Source: Macrosoma leucophasiata | Lineage: Eukaryota > Arthropoda > Insecta > Lepidoptera > Hedylidae | Assembly (NCBI GenBank): GCA_036365455.1 | Contig: JAWQUS010000008.1 | Location: forward strand, 20,071,501 to 20,135,500 | Reading direction: 5' to 3' | DNA length: 64,000 bases | Part shown: positions 44,030-54,377 of the stretch, in pieces | How the letters are laid out: each line of letters opens with the position of its first letter | Position numbering within the stretch: the stretch's first letter is position 1 | Translations under genes and position numbers: made by a program | Notes under the pieces: model-generated | What the model was told of the DNA's origin: nothing | What the model saw: only the letters and a program-made list of their open reading frames with translations | The model's database searches: none

Positions 44030-45306
44030 TAAATGAATGTGGGCATGTGCAGTGAATGTTAGATGTTAGAATGCTTTTATGTAATTATTTTATTATCTTG
44101 ATATGATGATTTATGGCAATTCTGGAGTAATTTTGAAATCTTAGCTTTGTCCTATGTGGCAGCCAGCGCAGGAGTGATTTTTATATAAATACTAGCTGAA
44201 CCGACAAACATCATTCTGCCATACAATAAAAGTAGAAGTTGCATGTTGCAAAAAAAAAATTAAGAAAAAACATGGCACCCGCCATCTTTGGTGTGAATTT
44301 AATTAAATTTATTTTCATGCTCGCTATTTATCCTAATTAACAAATCAAATCACATTATAATCAAATTATTCATAAACGACCACAAAACAAAATACCACGC
44401 GGCCTTTCTGTTCTGTGGTACATGTTACTTATACAATCGGTCTCCGATCACAAGATGTGTAGGTAGTTAGGTACACATTGTCATACGTTTGGCCCTTCGC
44501 GTGTGGAGTAAGCCGTATTCCTACAGCTACGGCACGCTTGTTTACTCGCAGGATTCAGATGAGGACTGATATCGGTTAGGATCCGACTGCAGAATCATTT
44601 CGTTCATCCAGATATGCTGCAAATCAAATTTTTACGCATATTTTTAATCTAGAGAATATACTTATATCCACTAGGTTGCCTATCAAAATTTGGCTTTTTG
44701 GCAAGTATTTTTAATTAAATTATTTTATTTTCAACAGCCAGCAACTCTTATATGTGGCCGATTTAATTTGGCTCTCGTATTTCATAATAATGAGAAAAAT
44801 AGCTTTAATTTGATATATAAATAATACATGTAAGTACGTTATGGACGTAAAAAGTTATCGAGGCGGGACGAAAATATGAAGGGGTGGCCAAGTGCTCAAC
44901 AGTAGTCGTGATTTTTCAGTCTTTATAAACATATTGCCGTGAAGGAAACGATATTTTATTGATTTTTTTTACGATTTTTTTTATAAAAAAATAATGTGGT
45001 GATAATATTAATAAAAACTTTATCACAAAATATAAAAAAAAACTCTTCAGTTTGTGATGAACTGGAGGAAAAGTATTTTCAATTTATTATTGAATACAAC
45101 TTTTTACAGTGTCTGCGACATGTGTGAATGCTGGTAAGCTCCCATTGATAGAGCTCTCGGCTTCCCCTCAGCCAAAGTAGGCCACGCAAGGCTTGTGTAC
45201 CGCGCACACACAGGTGCATATTAATCGGTTATTTTTTATTTCATTACGTTTTAGGGCTATATTTTACCGGGACACCGTGGTAGCGCAACCAGTCCCACCA
45301 CCATGA
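44030..45306. other. Mostly unassigned; LT-1 start at 44193
   Basis: ACTAGCTGAACCGACAAACA at 44193 is an LT-1 variant start followed by diverged DNA. The remainder is AT-rich with homopolymer runs. Confidence 0.4.
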
Positions 45307-45307
45307 G

Positions 45308-45597
45308 TTTTTTTTCTTAATGTAATGGAAGTGACAAACGAGCATGCAGTTCTCATTGAAGTTAAGTGATGACAGCAGACTATAGACACTTACACAAAGA
45401 CCAAGGACATAATGCAGATGCGTTACCACTCCTGAGGCCTAAGGTCTTATGCCTCTGTGTCGGCAATTACAGGGCCGTATATTACCAACTGACCGGAACA
45501 CGATAGTGCTGAACACTACCATTTAGCGGCAAGTATATTAAGTAATGCGGCAGTGCCTGCGCCCGCGAGTTTCGGTACTGGAGCTCTACCACCAGTA
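45308..45597 (-). repeat. SINE-A, full length (minus), moderately diverged
   Basis: T-rich tail, then AATGTAATGGAAGTGACAAA through to GGAGCTCTACCACCAGTA. Scattered substitutions (TTCGGTACTGGAGC) spoil the terminal inverted repeat. Confidence 0.93.
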
Positions 45598-45821
45598 GAT
45601 CATATGCAGCTACTGAGCAAATTAATTATTTTAAAGGTTCCGTAGCCTACAAGGAACTTTTAAAATGATTAAACCTAGGTTCGAACCCTACATGTCGCGT
45701 GGCCCGACACTCGCTCGGTCGATTTTTCTAGATTACATCTTACAACATGCTACACAGAGTATCTAAAAGAAATTCGAAGAAGTTCATAACAGCTCCACGT
45801 GCTTAATAAGATATTAATAAA

Positions 45822-46212
45822 AATAAAATACGCTTACACTTACAGCCACTCGGTATAAACCTGAGTCGTGAGTGCCTTTGTTCACACACAACACATACAC
45901 AAACACCCAGACCCGAAACAAATATCTGTAGGTTATAAAAATATTTAATGTTCCTACCAAAATCGAAGAATTGTAACCGGCTGTCCAGATCAAGTCTTAT
46001 TAACAGCTATGGTAGGTACATATAGTATAGAACTGAGTTTTACCTTGCCAACAAACTGCTTCGTCAGTTTGGCGAGATTTTAGTTTATAAGTTTACTTCA
46101 TTATGTAACTGTGGAAAATTAAATAAAAAAAAATTGTACCGGTACGGGGATCGAACCCGCCACCCTTCGAATCAAACGGTCGTCTCACACGACTGTACTA
46201 ACAGGGTGATCA
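45822..46212 (-). repeat. SINE-D split by a retroposed tail
   Basis: Left part 45822-45949 (ATACGCTTACACTTACAGCC .. ACAAATATCTGTAGGTTATA). Right part about 46136-46212 with the tRNA-like head (minus: GGGTGGCGGGTTCGATCCCC). It matches 2150-2385 on either side of the insert. Confidence 0.85.
45950..46135 (+). mobile_element. Short A-tailed insert within SINE-D
   Basis: About 186 bp unlike either flank, ending TTAAATAAAAAAAAA. It has a stem-loop GCCAA..AACTG CTTCG TCAGTTTGGC at about 46048-46074. This suggests a 5'-truncated LINE or small retroposon. A target duplication is not clear because the edges are A/T-rich. Confidence 0.55.
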
Positions 46213-46493
46213 ATATCTTATTAAAACATTAGAGTATTGAAATAAAACTAGTTTTCGGATTTATCTCGCGTATATTAAACTAAAATGATTATTTGAAATC
46301 GATCCCGACGTTTCGATCACTATTCAGCCTCCAGTGGTCTCGGGCAGACTGAGGACAGACTTTGTCTGACAGCAGACCACGGAAGCTGAAAAGCGGCCGA
46401 AACGTCGGGTTCGATTTTAAATAATAATTTTAGTTTAATATACGCGAGATAATCCGAAAACTAATTTTATTTCAATGAGTGTACTCAAAACTT

Positions 46494-46800
46494 AAAACTC
46501 AAAAATTTATATAATCACTTGGAAATAATAGAATTTGCTTGTGATAGTTCAAATAACAAAATATAAAATTAAAGCGAAATACAACTGATACGTTGATTAA
46601 TATGACAAAGTAAACAAAAATAAAATAAATAATGGTCCAAAAATACTTAATAATGCATGTTCCATACTATCTTTTACAAACGGCAAGATAAAACTAAATA
46701 AATTAACAGGGGACAGTCTTTGTCATTCACTGGCAGAGTTCCAAATCCTACATTACTGAGAAAAAACCTGCCAAAACAAAACTGAGTAGGGTCTTTTCAA
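46494..46800 (-). repeat. LT-2 LINE 3' end (minus), inside MITE-6
   Basis: CTCAAAAATTTATATAATCA, AGAATTTGCTTGTGATAG, ACTGATACGTTGATTAATAT and CATTCACTGGCAGAGTTCCA, the reverse of 40965-41336. Confidence 0.85.
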
Positions 46801-46894
46801 AATATGTTCACTTACAACTAATTTCACAATATGGTACTTATAGCTATGTTTTACAATATCTAGTACAATGCACATTCATTTCACAAAATTATTG

Positions 46895-46929
46895 TTTAAA
46901 GTCTTGTGGAGACTCCACAAGACTTTAAA
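46895..46929. repeat. Perfect 17-bp inverted repeat, one-base centre
   Basis: TTTAAAGTCTTGTGGAG, A, CTCCACAAGACTTTAAA. It lies between the LT-2 tail and a second LINE tail ending CGCTAAATAAAATTTTCATT with a TTTTCA repeat (46970-47007). Confidence 0.95.
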
Positions 46930-47052
46930 TTGTTTCATACTGTTCATATGTGTCCTGGCTAAGCGCTAAATAAAATTTTCATTTTCATTTTTCATTTTCA
47001 TTTTCATTATGTGTAACTCGCGTAAACCTAAGAACATACTACATTAGAGTAT

Positions 47053-47589
47053 ATTGTTCAGAAGTAAACAATGAAGCGGCTCACGCGACTATCGCCCGCC
47101 GCAATATATGCAACGACGCACGTTTGCTTGCGGTCACGTTTAAATTGACTATACGGGAAGGAGGGCACCCCAATTATTCTCTGCTTAATCGAATTCCCTT
47201 GTCTATAGTGCCAAGACGCCGGACAGATGCGTACTTAGCCTCTGTCAATCCCCCAATCGGTTATATCTTGCTACATATCGATAGGTTTCTACACACATCT
47301 ATATTTTTGTATCTATATTTATATGCCTTTACTTATTTACTGGTTGAATGGAACAGGTGGAGGAAGATCTAGGATGTAAGCCGGTTTATTTTCTTTTGCA
47401 TAGTAGTTTACCTAGTCTCTTTATATAATTACACACAAAGATATTATGATGTCACCCTTGATGAGATACCCTTTTATAGTTTCGCCATGTCCGTCTGTCT
47501 GTCTGTCTGTCTGTCCGTCCGCGGTTTAGCGCAATAACTATAAGTACGAGAGACTTGAAATTTGGCACAAGTATGACTTGAAACATTAT
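47053..47589. other. Unassigned; TGTC repeat at 47488
   Basis: No supported gene (an 82-codon frame at 47124-47372 has no domain). 47480-47570 is a GGAACCCTAAAAA-type repeat piece in reverse: a TGTC run, GTCCGCGGTTTAGCGC, GACTTGAAATTTGGCACAAG. Confidence 0.4.
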
Positions 47590-47875
47590 ACTGGTGGTAG
47601 AGAACCAGTGACGGAGCTCGCGGGCGTAGGCACCACCGCATTACCTAATATACTTGCCGCTAAATGGTAGTGTTCAGCACTATCGTGTTCCGGTCAGGTG
47701 GTAATGTACGGCCCTGTAATTTCCGGCACAGAGGCATAACACCTTAGGCCTCAGGAGTGGTAACGCATCTGCATTTTGACCTCGGTCTTTGTGTGGGTGT
47801 CTATAGGCTGCAGTCATCACTTAACATCAATGTGAACTGCATGCTTGTTTGCCACTTCCATAACATAAAAAATAA
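47590..47875 (+). repeat. SINE-A, full length
   Basis: ACTGGTGGTAGAGAACCAGTG start, complete body, tail CCATAACATAAAAAATAAAT. Confidence 0.95.
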
Positions 47876-47884
47876 ATAAAAAAT

Positions 47885-48457
47885 AAGTATACACCTTAAT
47901 TACGCCGACAAAGTGGTAGAATAAAAACATGAATAATAAAATTATTTATGGTACTCGTATGTACCTCCCCTACATGTAACGCGCAATTATTTTTCATTTT
48001 CTTTATAGTGCGGGATGTCATTGGTAAAGTTTTTCAAAAATGTTAGTGGGGTGCTAACATCATTTTTGGATTTAGCTAACTGTTCGTGACTTATTAAGCT
48101 TTATGAGACCAATTTCCGTTAGAGTCAAGTGTTCCCTCCCTCTACCAACTAAACGGTTGTTGTTAGAAATTCAAACGTGACGGAAATAGTAGCTTCATAT
48201 CACGAAATTAAAAGAAAAACTATCACACCTAAGTTGGTTTTACAAGTTTGCGATTAATAGTCAACCAAATGTAATACTCGAGATTTTTGAATAGCTCCAT
48301 AGAAAATATTTATATATTTTTTTAATTACATTAATCAAAGCTAAAAACTACGGCACCCTACACTGCGCGTGGCCCGACACGCACTTGACTGGTTTTTTAT
48401 ACAGTCCGTTGGGTTCATTTTATCATCTACTTAATCATTGAATATGTAATTTTTTCT
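47885..48457. other. Unassigned stretch
   Basis: Nothing recognised. ACGGCACCCTACACTGCGCG at about 48350 is a fragment of the repeat type seen at 45680. Confidence 0.35.
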
Positions 48458-48750
48458 ACTGGTGGTAGAGCTCCAGTGACGGAGCTCGCGGGCGTAGGCA
48501 CCACCGCATTACCTAATATACTTGCCGCTAAATGGTAGTGTTCAGCACTATCGTGTTCCGGTCAGGTGGTAATGTACGGCCCTGTAATTTCCGGCACAGA
48601 GGCATAACACCCTTAGGCCTCAGGAGTGGTAACGCATCTGCATTTTGACCTTGGTCTTTGTGTGGGTGTCTATAGGCTGCAGTCATCACTTAACATCAAT
48701 GTGAACTGCATGCTTGTTTGCCACTTCCATTACATAAAAAAAAAAAAAAA
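48458..48750 (+). repeat. SINE-A, full length, best-preserved copy
   Basis: It matches the working consensus almost throughout and ends in 15 A. A diverged reversed SINE-A 3' part (48751-48868: AGAAGGTGACAAACGAG .. AACTGCCGCCTGTAGA) abuts the tail. Confidence 0.96.
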
Positions 48751-48994
48751 TTAATGTACAGAAGGTGACAAACGAGTTCACATGTATAATATTAAGTGAA
48801 AACTGCCGCCTGTAGATTTCTACACAAAAATTAGAGCGGATTAAAATGTGGATGAGATGCTGTGTGATAGTTCTTAGTTTGTTTTTATAATCATGCTTAC
48901 TCGTATGCCGTGCTCGATATTCTTTAAAATACACAGCTAAAAATAATAATTACACTGCATACATAAAACAAGTAATAAACTTTGGTTATATTTA

Positions 48995-49195
48995 GGATCG
49001 AAGCGGCGTAGCGGTCTACGGATCGAGCCATCGAGCTACGTGTCTACGGTTTCTTCGGCAGCGGAGTGCTGAGCTACAGCGGAGCGACGGGCTACGCAGC
49101 GTGACGCAGCGGTGTGGTCTACGGAGCGACGGTCTACGCGGCGTGACGGAGCGGTGTCTACGGAGCAGAGCAGTATACGACGGAGTCCAGTTCTT
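48995..49195. repeat. Degenerate GC-rich minisatellite
   Basis: Variants of GGAGCGACGGTCTACG and GCGTGACGCAGCGGTG follow one another about a dozen times. It is far GC-richer than its surroundings. Confidence 0.8.
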
Positions 49196-49869
49196 GGCCT
49201 AGAGTGGGCCCATATTGTAATAATATATTTTTTTTTTCAGGTAAGTTAATTCGTTGTGTAGTATAAATATTACTTTATCTTATATATTATTATTGGATAA
49301 ACAATCAGAGGGAATTATAATTTTTTTTTTTAAAATCTTTCATCCTTCACGTTGATTCTAGCGGTATTTTTTGAATCCACTTAATAACAGAAATCAAAAA
49401 AACAACACAATAAAAGAAGCCGGGTACCTACAAATGATTTTTGAGAAGGTGTTTTGGGAATGTCCAAATATGGATAAACACTATACGTATAAGAGGATTT
49501 AAGACTTTGTGATATCATGATAATTATTTTGATAAGATATATCTTAATTATCTTGATAAAAATAAAATATAATTTTACGGATATTGGATCGTGGATTGCC
49601 GCTTCCATGCGTATTCAAGCATTTTAAACCGACGTTTCATGCAGATACGCCAGTAGACATCGATGTGACAACTGTGACAAGTTAGATTTTTATTTATTCG
49701 AGATATTCAAATCTTTTTAAAAAACTTTTTTTTATTCCCCAAAAGAGCCTCTTATTTTTGTTACACATTCATGTTTGGGTCACTGATTTTTAAGTCACAG
49801 CTAAATTCAGCTATGACTGACGGACAAACAGACAGACGGTTGAGTGATTTTTATATGGTAATTCCAGAA
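49196..49869. other. Unassigned; repeat piece near 49760
   Basis: 49755-49845 (ATGTTTGGGTCACTGATTTT .. GACTGACGGACAAACAGACA) is the inverted counterpart of 51025-51120. Otherwise nothing. Confidence 0.4.
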
Positions 49870-50032
49870 AAAAAGAAAGTAACAGTTAGATTTTTTTTCT
49901 TAGTGGTTAATCAGCTGGATTGGTTATCCTGAGATCGCAGGTTGAATTACTGTCCGAAGCTAATTTTTCTTTTCATTTTCTTAATTCACTTATACGTGTT
50001 ATTGCAAAAATAAAATAATGTTCAATGGCAAT
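49870..50032 (+). repeat. Family H: tRNA-like core
   Basis: TTAGTGGTTAATCAGCTGGA, TTGGTTATCCTGAGATCGCA and the decayed B box GGTTGAATTACTG. The right arm TTCACTTATACGTGTTATTG inverts the left arm of the 19336 copy. Confidence 0.65.
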
Positions 50033-50457
50033 GATATTATATATGGCTTCCGTCTTATTAATTTGAGGGACAAGCCTCTAAAAAACTATAGGACCTATAA
50101 CAAAAATGTTGATACCGTGTAATGGTGAGTTTCGCATCTCTATTTCGTATCACCTATGTACAGATAGGTAGAATCCGCAATGGGAAGGGCCACATGTTCG
50201 CTGTAGGTGTATTAAATGGTTGAACTTCATTACGTATTAAAGTGGCGTGCGATGCACACGGTCCAGCTCATTTATTATTATCGCAATCTTACAAACACTG
50301 CATTTTGATGATTACTTTGTAATACCTACTCAAGTATCAATCAAGCATACAATACTTAATTTAGTGATGATCGGTTTTAGTCCTTATTATTTGTTGGGCG
50401 TTTAGTTTCTTAGCTTACGTAGATACCTAAATACATGATATATTATTATGACATATA

Positions 50458-50535
50458 AGTCGTCCGGATTGGTTTAGTGGTTTCAAACGACCGTTCAAAC
50501 AAAGAAATTCCTTGTTCGATGTTCGCGAATAACTG
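50458..50535 (+). repeat. tRNA-like remnant
   Basis: CCGGATTGGTTTAGTGG (A-box-like) and CCTTGTTCGATGTTCGCG (B-box-like) have near-tRNA spacing. It probably is the head of another SINE. It directly precedes MITE-4. Confidence 0.4.
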
Positions 50536-50542
50536 AGGCTAA

Positions 50543-50678
50543 TGGCCGAATACTCAAACTTCACTCAATTTTAAGCAACCCTCAAATGTGCGCTATCTCT
50601 ATCGTTTGAACGTGTTTTATAAGGACAGGAGACTTTTAAGTCCCACTTAGATTTAAGTGACGTTTGAGTCTTTGGCCG
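50543..50678. mobile_element. MITE-4, Harbinger-like (136 bp)
   Basis: Left TGGCCGAATACTCAAACTTC, right inverted CGGCCAAAGACTCAAACGTC, both continuing to ACTCAATTTTAAG / ACTTAAATCTAAG. Direct repeats TAA at 50540-50542 and 50679-50681. Confidence 0.85.
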
Positions 50679-50681
50679 TAA

Positions 50682-51917
50682 GGTGTGTTATTCTCGTTAT
50701 GTGGGTGGGTGATTGTTTGAGAGTGCAAACGGTACCCTGATACAGGCAGTGCAAAATGAGGCTTCTTAATGTCCTAGGCAATCTATGCTTGTGTGCCTGC
50801 CTATCCAAGTTATCTTATGTCCTTGATGAGAAAAAAATCTGTGTATGTACTTACGTACGCACGTAAAAAGTTATACTTCTTTAGCGTAACAATCCAATAT
50901 ATCAGAATTAAAAAAAAGACAAAGTCTAGCAACTTACTTCGGACTGTTGTATTTGTCTGTTTAGCAACTAACTTCAGACTGTCGCTTTTATCTGAAAAAA
51001 ATCAAAGTGTTCTTTCCATTTTTTCTTGTCTGTCCGTTTGTCCGTCAGTCATAGCTGAATTTAGCTGTGACAAAAAAATCAGTGACCCAAACATGACTGT
51101 GTAACAAACATAAGGGTCTCTTTTTTGGGCATAATAAAGACTTTTTTAAAAAGATTTGAATATCTCAAATAAATAAAAAAAATCACTCATATTTTTTTTC
51201 CAATTGCACCAAAGAAGTACCTTTTACCTACTTCAAAAATGCATACGTCTGTGTGCCCCCTTTTAATAACAAATTCGCAGACTCTGGTGCCTCTCATGAC
51301 GTGATGCGCTCAGCAATTGCTTAATTTAATTCTGGGCTAATACAGAACTGGATACAGGTTACACACAGGTTACAGGATACAACGTGGAGCGCCAGATTTG
51401 CCGGTTCTGACACCTTCCCTGCTTCTGACGCTCCACACTTTTTGCCTTCCCCGTCAGGGACTTGCCGTGATACGTCTGTGCATATAAACAGGATAGATTA
51501 CAGGACATTAAAGATAATATTAAAAAAAAATCGCACAGAACCCTGTGAACGCGAGTTTGAAGCGCACTTGGCCGGTTTAAATAAATATTTATCCTGTACA
51601 ATCATATCCAAAACTAAATAAATTAATTCGAAACTTGTATGCAGTGAGTTCGCAACTCTGTGGCTGTATCTTATCAATACACGAAGACTTATATCTAGAC
51701 TTAATCCCTTAGCAATTATTATAAAATGACGACGACATACTGCGGACATTCTTTATCAGTTTCCTGGATAAATGGTGTCATCACTAAATCAACACACTGA
51801 GTTTTTTATGAATATAATGAACGTGACAAGAAAATACTGTTCTTATAGATGGTAAGCGATTACAGCATGCTATACACAAAAGGTTAAGGTCAAAAATAGA
51901 TACAGTACTTAACAATT
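50682..51917. other. Unassigned with scattered repeat pieces
   Basis: Family V word reversed at 50930-50990. GACGGAC..CAGTCATAGCTGAATTTAGC piece at 51025-51120. GACGCTCCACACTTTTTGCC at 51427. A SINE-A-like tail, diverged and reversed, at about 51805-51900. No gene. Confidence 0.4.
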
Positions 51918-52123
51918 AATATTGCACATCGAGGCTACGAAAGAGACGATCGGCTCGTTTCAACTTCGTAGAGCGTTATCTCTGCTGCGCACTGCCTGGT
52001 CAACTTGGTCAAAACTTGATCTAAATGGTCGAAAAACGTCAAATAGGTACGGTGCGAAAGAGATAACGCTCTACAGACGCGAAATAAGCAGAAGTCTCCT
52101 TCCTAAGCTCGAAGTGCAATATT
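51918..52123. mobile_element. MITE-5, long inverted repeats (206 bp)
   Basis: The left arm begins AATATTGCACATCGAGGCTA and ends TCGTAGAGCGTTATCTCT (51918-51982). The right arm (about 52056-52123) is its diverged inverted copy, ending CTCGAAGTGCAATATT. The centre contains GGTCAACTTGGTCAAAACTT. Half copies lie at 39031 (minus) and 53648 (plus). The target duplication is not resolved. Confidence 0.85.
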
Positions 52124-52139
52124 TATTATTGTGCACTGT

Positions 52140-52635
52140 ATTTTGATACCGCGAGTCACCATCCGAACCCGCATACCAGAGCGGCCGCGATCTACACTCC
52201 TTTCGATCTTGCCAAAAGGAGACGTCCAAGGCACGTCCTAAAAGACCCGGACGATGAGACCACGTTGGCCATCGCCGCAATGAATGCTCACTTACAATAT
52301 TTTACAAACGCCCGACAAACGAACCGTCGCGTTCCGTGCCGCGCCTTTTCCCAGTCCCGACCCTAGCACGACTCGCGTGGTCATTTCTGGCTATCACCAA
52401 CCGATGACCAGAGCTATAGTTTGCACCACTCCTAATTGCATATATATTATATCTTATGTGTCCCTATGCAACACCCTGAGCCGAGGTTGGGACCCACAGT
52501 GATCTCCTTCTGGCAGTTGCGCTAGCTTTTATTTTGGCTGAGAGCGGCCTCTGCACTCGCCGACAGCCCGTTGAAGTATATTAGATTAGTGCCGTCTCGT
52601 GACGTGCCGCCTGCATGAGTCCATACAAAAAAATG
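52140..52635 (+). repeat. Probable longer copy of retroposon R (LINE-like)
   Basis: The last part (GAGAGCGGCCTCTGCACTCG .. TTAGTGCCGTCTCGTGACGT .. ACAAAAAAATG) matches R at 34780. The preceding 400 bp is GC-richer than average and may be decayed LINE coding sequence, but several stops occur in each frame and no RT motif is visible. Confidence 0.5.
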
Positions 52636-52639
52636 AGGT

Positions 52640-52790
52640 CAAAATGCAGATTTATGGCTTAGACCTAATTTGTTTTGCCTCTGTGATATCACCCAGTGAA
52701 TGGCTTCGCAATAATTAGTAACGGGGCCATTTATTACCGGCAAGTACGAGTACATCAAGAAATGCGATGGTGCCCAGAGCTCATACTACG
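52640..52790 (-). repeat. Old SINE-A fragment (minus)
   Basis: GGTCAAAATGCAGATTTATG, GTTTTGCCTCTGTGATATC, ACGGGGCCATTTATTACC and GCGATGGTGCCCAGAGCTC. Diverged. Confidence 0.65.
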
Positions 52791-53293
52791 ACGTCTCATT
52801 TTACAAAGAACAACTGTCAAATTTCTATGAAGGATGTACCTACATCTTTGTACAGAATTGGGTTAAAGCGAAATTATGTTACATCCACAACTTAGTTTCA
52901 TTTAAAAAAGCGCAGCAAAGCGCGCATAAAACCAGCGGCGCAGATCGGCCAGTTACGTTGGTGATACCCATTTTTTTGTACTTTTGCAAATTTGTTAAAG
53001 TCAGATGATGCAATCCGGCCTTAAAGTAAGACGATGCAACCCAACCTTAATTTGCATACACGCGCAAATCAGTGATCCGAACTTATCCGAAGATGCCTGG
53101 CGCCTCCCCACCTGCGCGCCTCGCTAACACGTCGGCACAACGTGAAAAAGCCGCGAAGATAATAATTAGTAAAAAAATGTCTCTAATACATCACAGACAT
53201 TTTTGACGAATTATTTTTTTTGTGTAGGTATATATTATGTACGCTATTTATGATTTAATCGGATTATTACTATCATAAATAGTCCCCCTCCGA
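52791..53293. other. Unassigned stretch
   Basis: Two similar words (CAGATGATGCAATCCGGCCT and AAGACGATGCAACCCAACCT) form a short direct repeat at 53003-53045. GC-rich patch at 53090-53155. No gene. Confidence 0.35.
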
Positions 53294-53617
53294 AGCGCGC
53301 ATGGCCCCGCGGTTAGTGTAGATCGGAAGCGATCTACTCGGGTAAGCGATACGGGCGCGGTCGGGTGTGTGATGGGTGACCGCTAGTGGCAAATTAAAAT
53401 GCGCGTTTCCGTGCTTCGGAGGGCATGTTAAGCCGTCGGTCCCGGTTGCTATCGATAGATAGCAGTCGTTAAACCTTGTCGGAGGCCTTATGGGCGGTGT
53501 GAAAACATCCGACAACGGGTTGGCCTCTAACCCTTATCTCCACCAACCCGCATTGGAGCAGTGGGCTGGCGTAAGCTTCAATCCTCCTCCCAAGAAGGGG
53601 AGAGCCTCGTGCCCGTG
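53294..53617 (+). repeat. SINE-C, near full length, 5S-derived head
   Basis: GCGCGCATGGCCCCGCGGTT start. 5S-like segment 53331-53392 with GGTAAGCGATACGGGCGCGG and TGATGGGTGACCGCTAGTGG. Body CGGTCCCGGTTGCTATCGAT. The 3' end GGGGAGAGCCTCGTGCCC then degenerates (GTGCTCGTGCTC). The 80-codon minus frame is a repeat by-product. Confidence 0.92.
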
Positions 53618-53647
53618 CTCGTGCTCATAATTAGTTCCCACCAAGAA

Positions 53648-53762
53648 AATGTTGCACATCGAAATTAGGAAACAGATTTTGGTTAATATCGGCTTTGTAG
53701 AGCGTTATCTTCTCTCCACACTACCTATGTGACGTTTGTCGACCATTTTGATCAAATTTTAA
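53648..53762 (+). repeat. MITE-5 half element
   Basis: GTTGCACATCGAAATTAGGA, GCTTTGTAGAGCGTTATCTT and CATTTTGATCAAATTTTAAC match the left half of 51918. Confidence 0.75.
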
Positions 53763-54233
53763 CCAATACCTAGGATTCCCTTTTCTCCCGGAATTCCGGA
53801 AATCTCCCGGATTCGAGATTATCTCTGAAAAATAAAACTAAAATCTCTCGTCTCCCGGAAGGAATTTAAAATACACAACATTATCCCGGAATAACAAGTT
53901 GTTCAAAAGTAACGACACGCGATGTCTAAAAGCGGCGTAAATCACGACTATCTTGCTAGCCAGCACCACTAGCCAGTGGTTAGCTAGAAACTAATATTTG
54001 CCATAACTAATTAATATGACAAAAATCAGTATTAATTTTAAATTACAAATACATTGCGATGAAGCAACGATATATGAATCAGCGCGATCCACTCTCTAAA
54101 AGGTGTACGACAACAACGACTCAGGACCATATTAAAACGGTTGAGCAGATCAAACGCTATCACGTCCCTGTGGACTTGGACAGAATGTCTTGCGACACGT
54201 TTCTACTGCTCGTCGCTAAGCATGATTGCTTTG
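53763..54233. other. Unassigned, CCCGGAA-rich start
   Basis: 53775-53895 repeats CTCCCGGAATTCCGGAAATC-like words in both orientations, as in ends of some hAT-type MITEs, but borders are unclear. A 58-codon hydrophilic frame before the minisatellite (54059-54233) has no recognised domain. Confidence 0.35.
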
Positions 54234-54377
54234 GTGACGCTCCCGTGACACTCCCGAGACCCTCCCGTGACCCTCCCGTGACGCTGCCGTGACGCTTCCG
54301 TGACGCTCCCATGACGCTCCCGTGACGCTCCCGTGACGCTCCCGTGACGCTCCCGTGACGCTCCCATGACGCTCCTA
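54234..54377 (+). repeat. 11-bp minisatellite, about 13 units
   Basis: The unit GTGACGCTCCC repeats with variants (ACACTCCC, ACCCTCCC, GCTTCC, GCTCCCA). The middle five to six units are nearly identical. The repetitive 94-codon minus frame is its translation. Confidence 0.97.

Larger units (their letters stand above)
46238..47040. mobile_element. MITE-6 foldback element carrying inserted LINE debris
   Basis: Arms 46240-46315 (TTCGGATTTATCTCGCGTAT .. CCCGACGTTTCG) and 46399-46475 (its inverted form) enclose TCAGCCTCCAGTGGTCTCGG. The element's far end (GTAACTCGCGTAAACCTAAG) lies at 47011-47036, beyond about 515 bp of LINE-derived DNA. Perfect 12-bp direct repeats ACATTAGAGTAT flank the whole (46226-46237, 47041-47052). 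Confidence 0.75.

Noticed and set aside
53331..53392. 5S rRNA gene
   Set aside because: Only the 3' half of 5S is recognisable and it is embedded in a SINE present several times.
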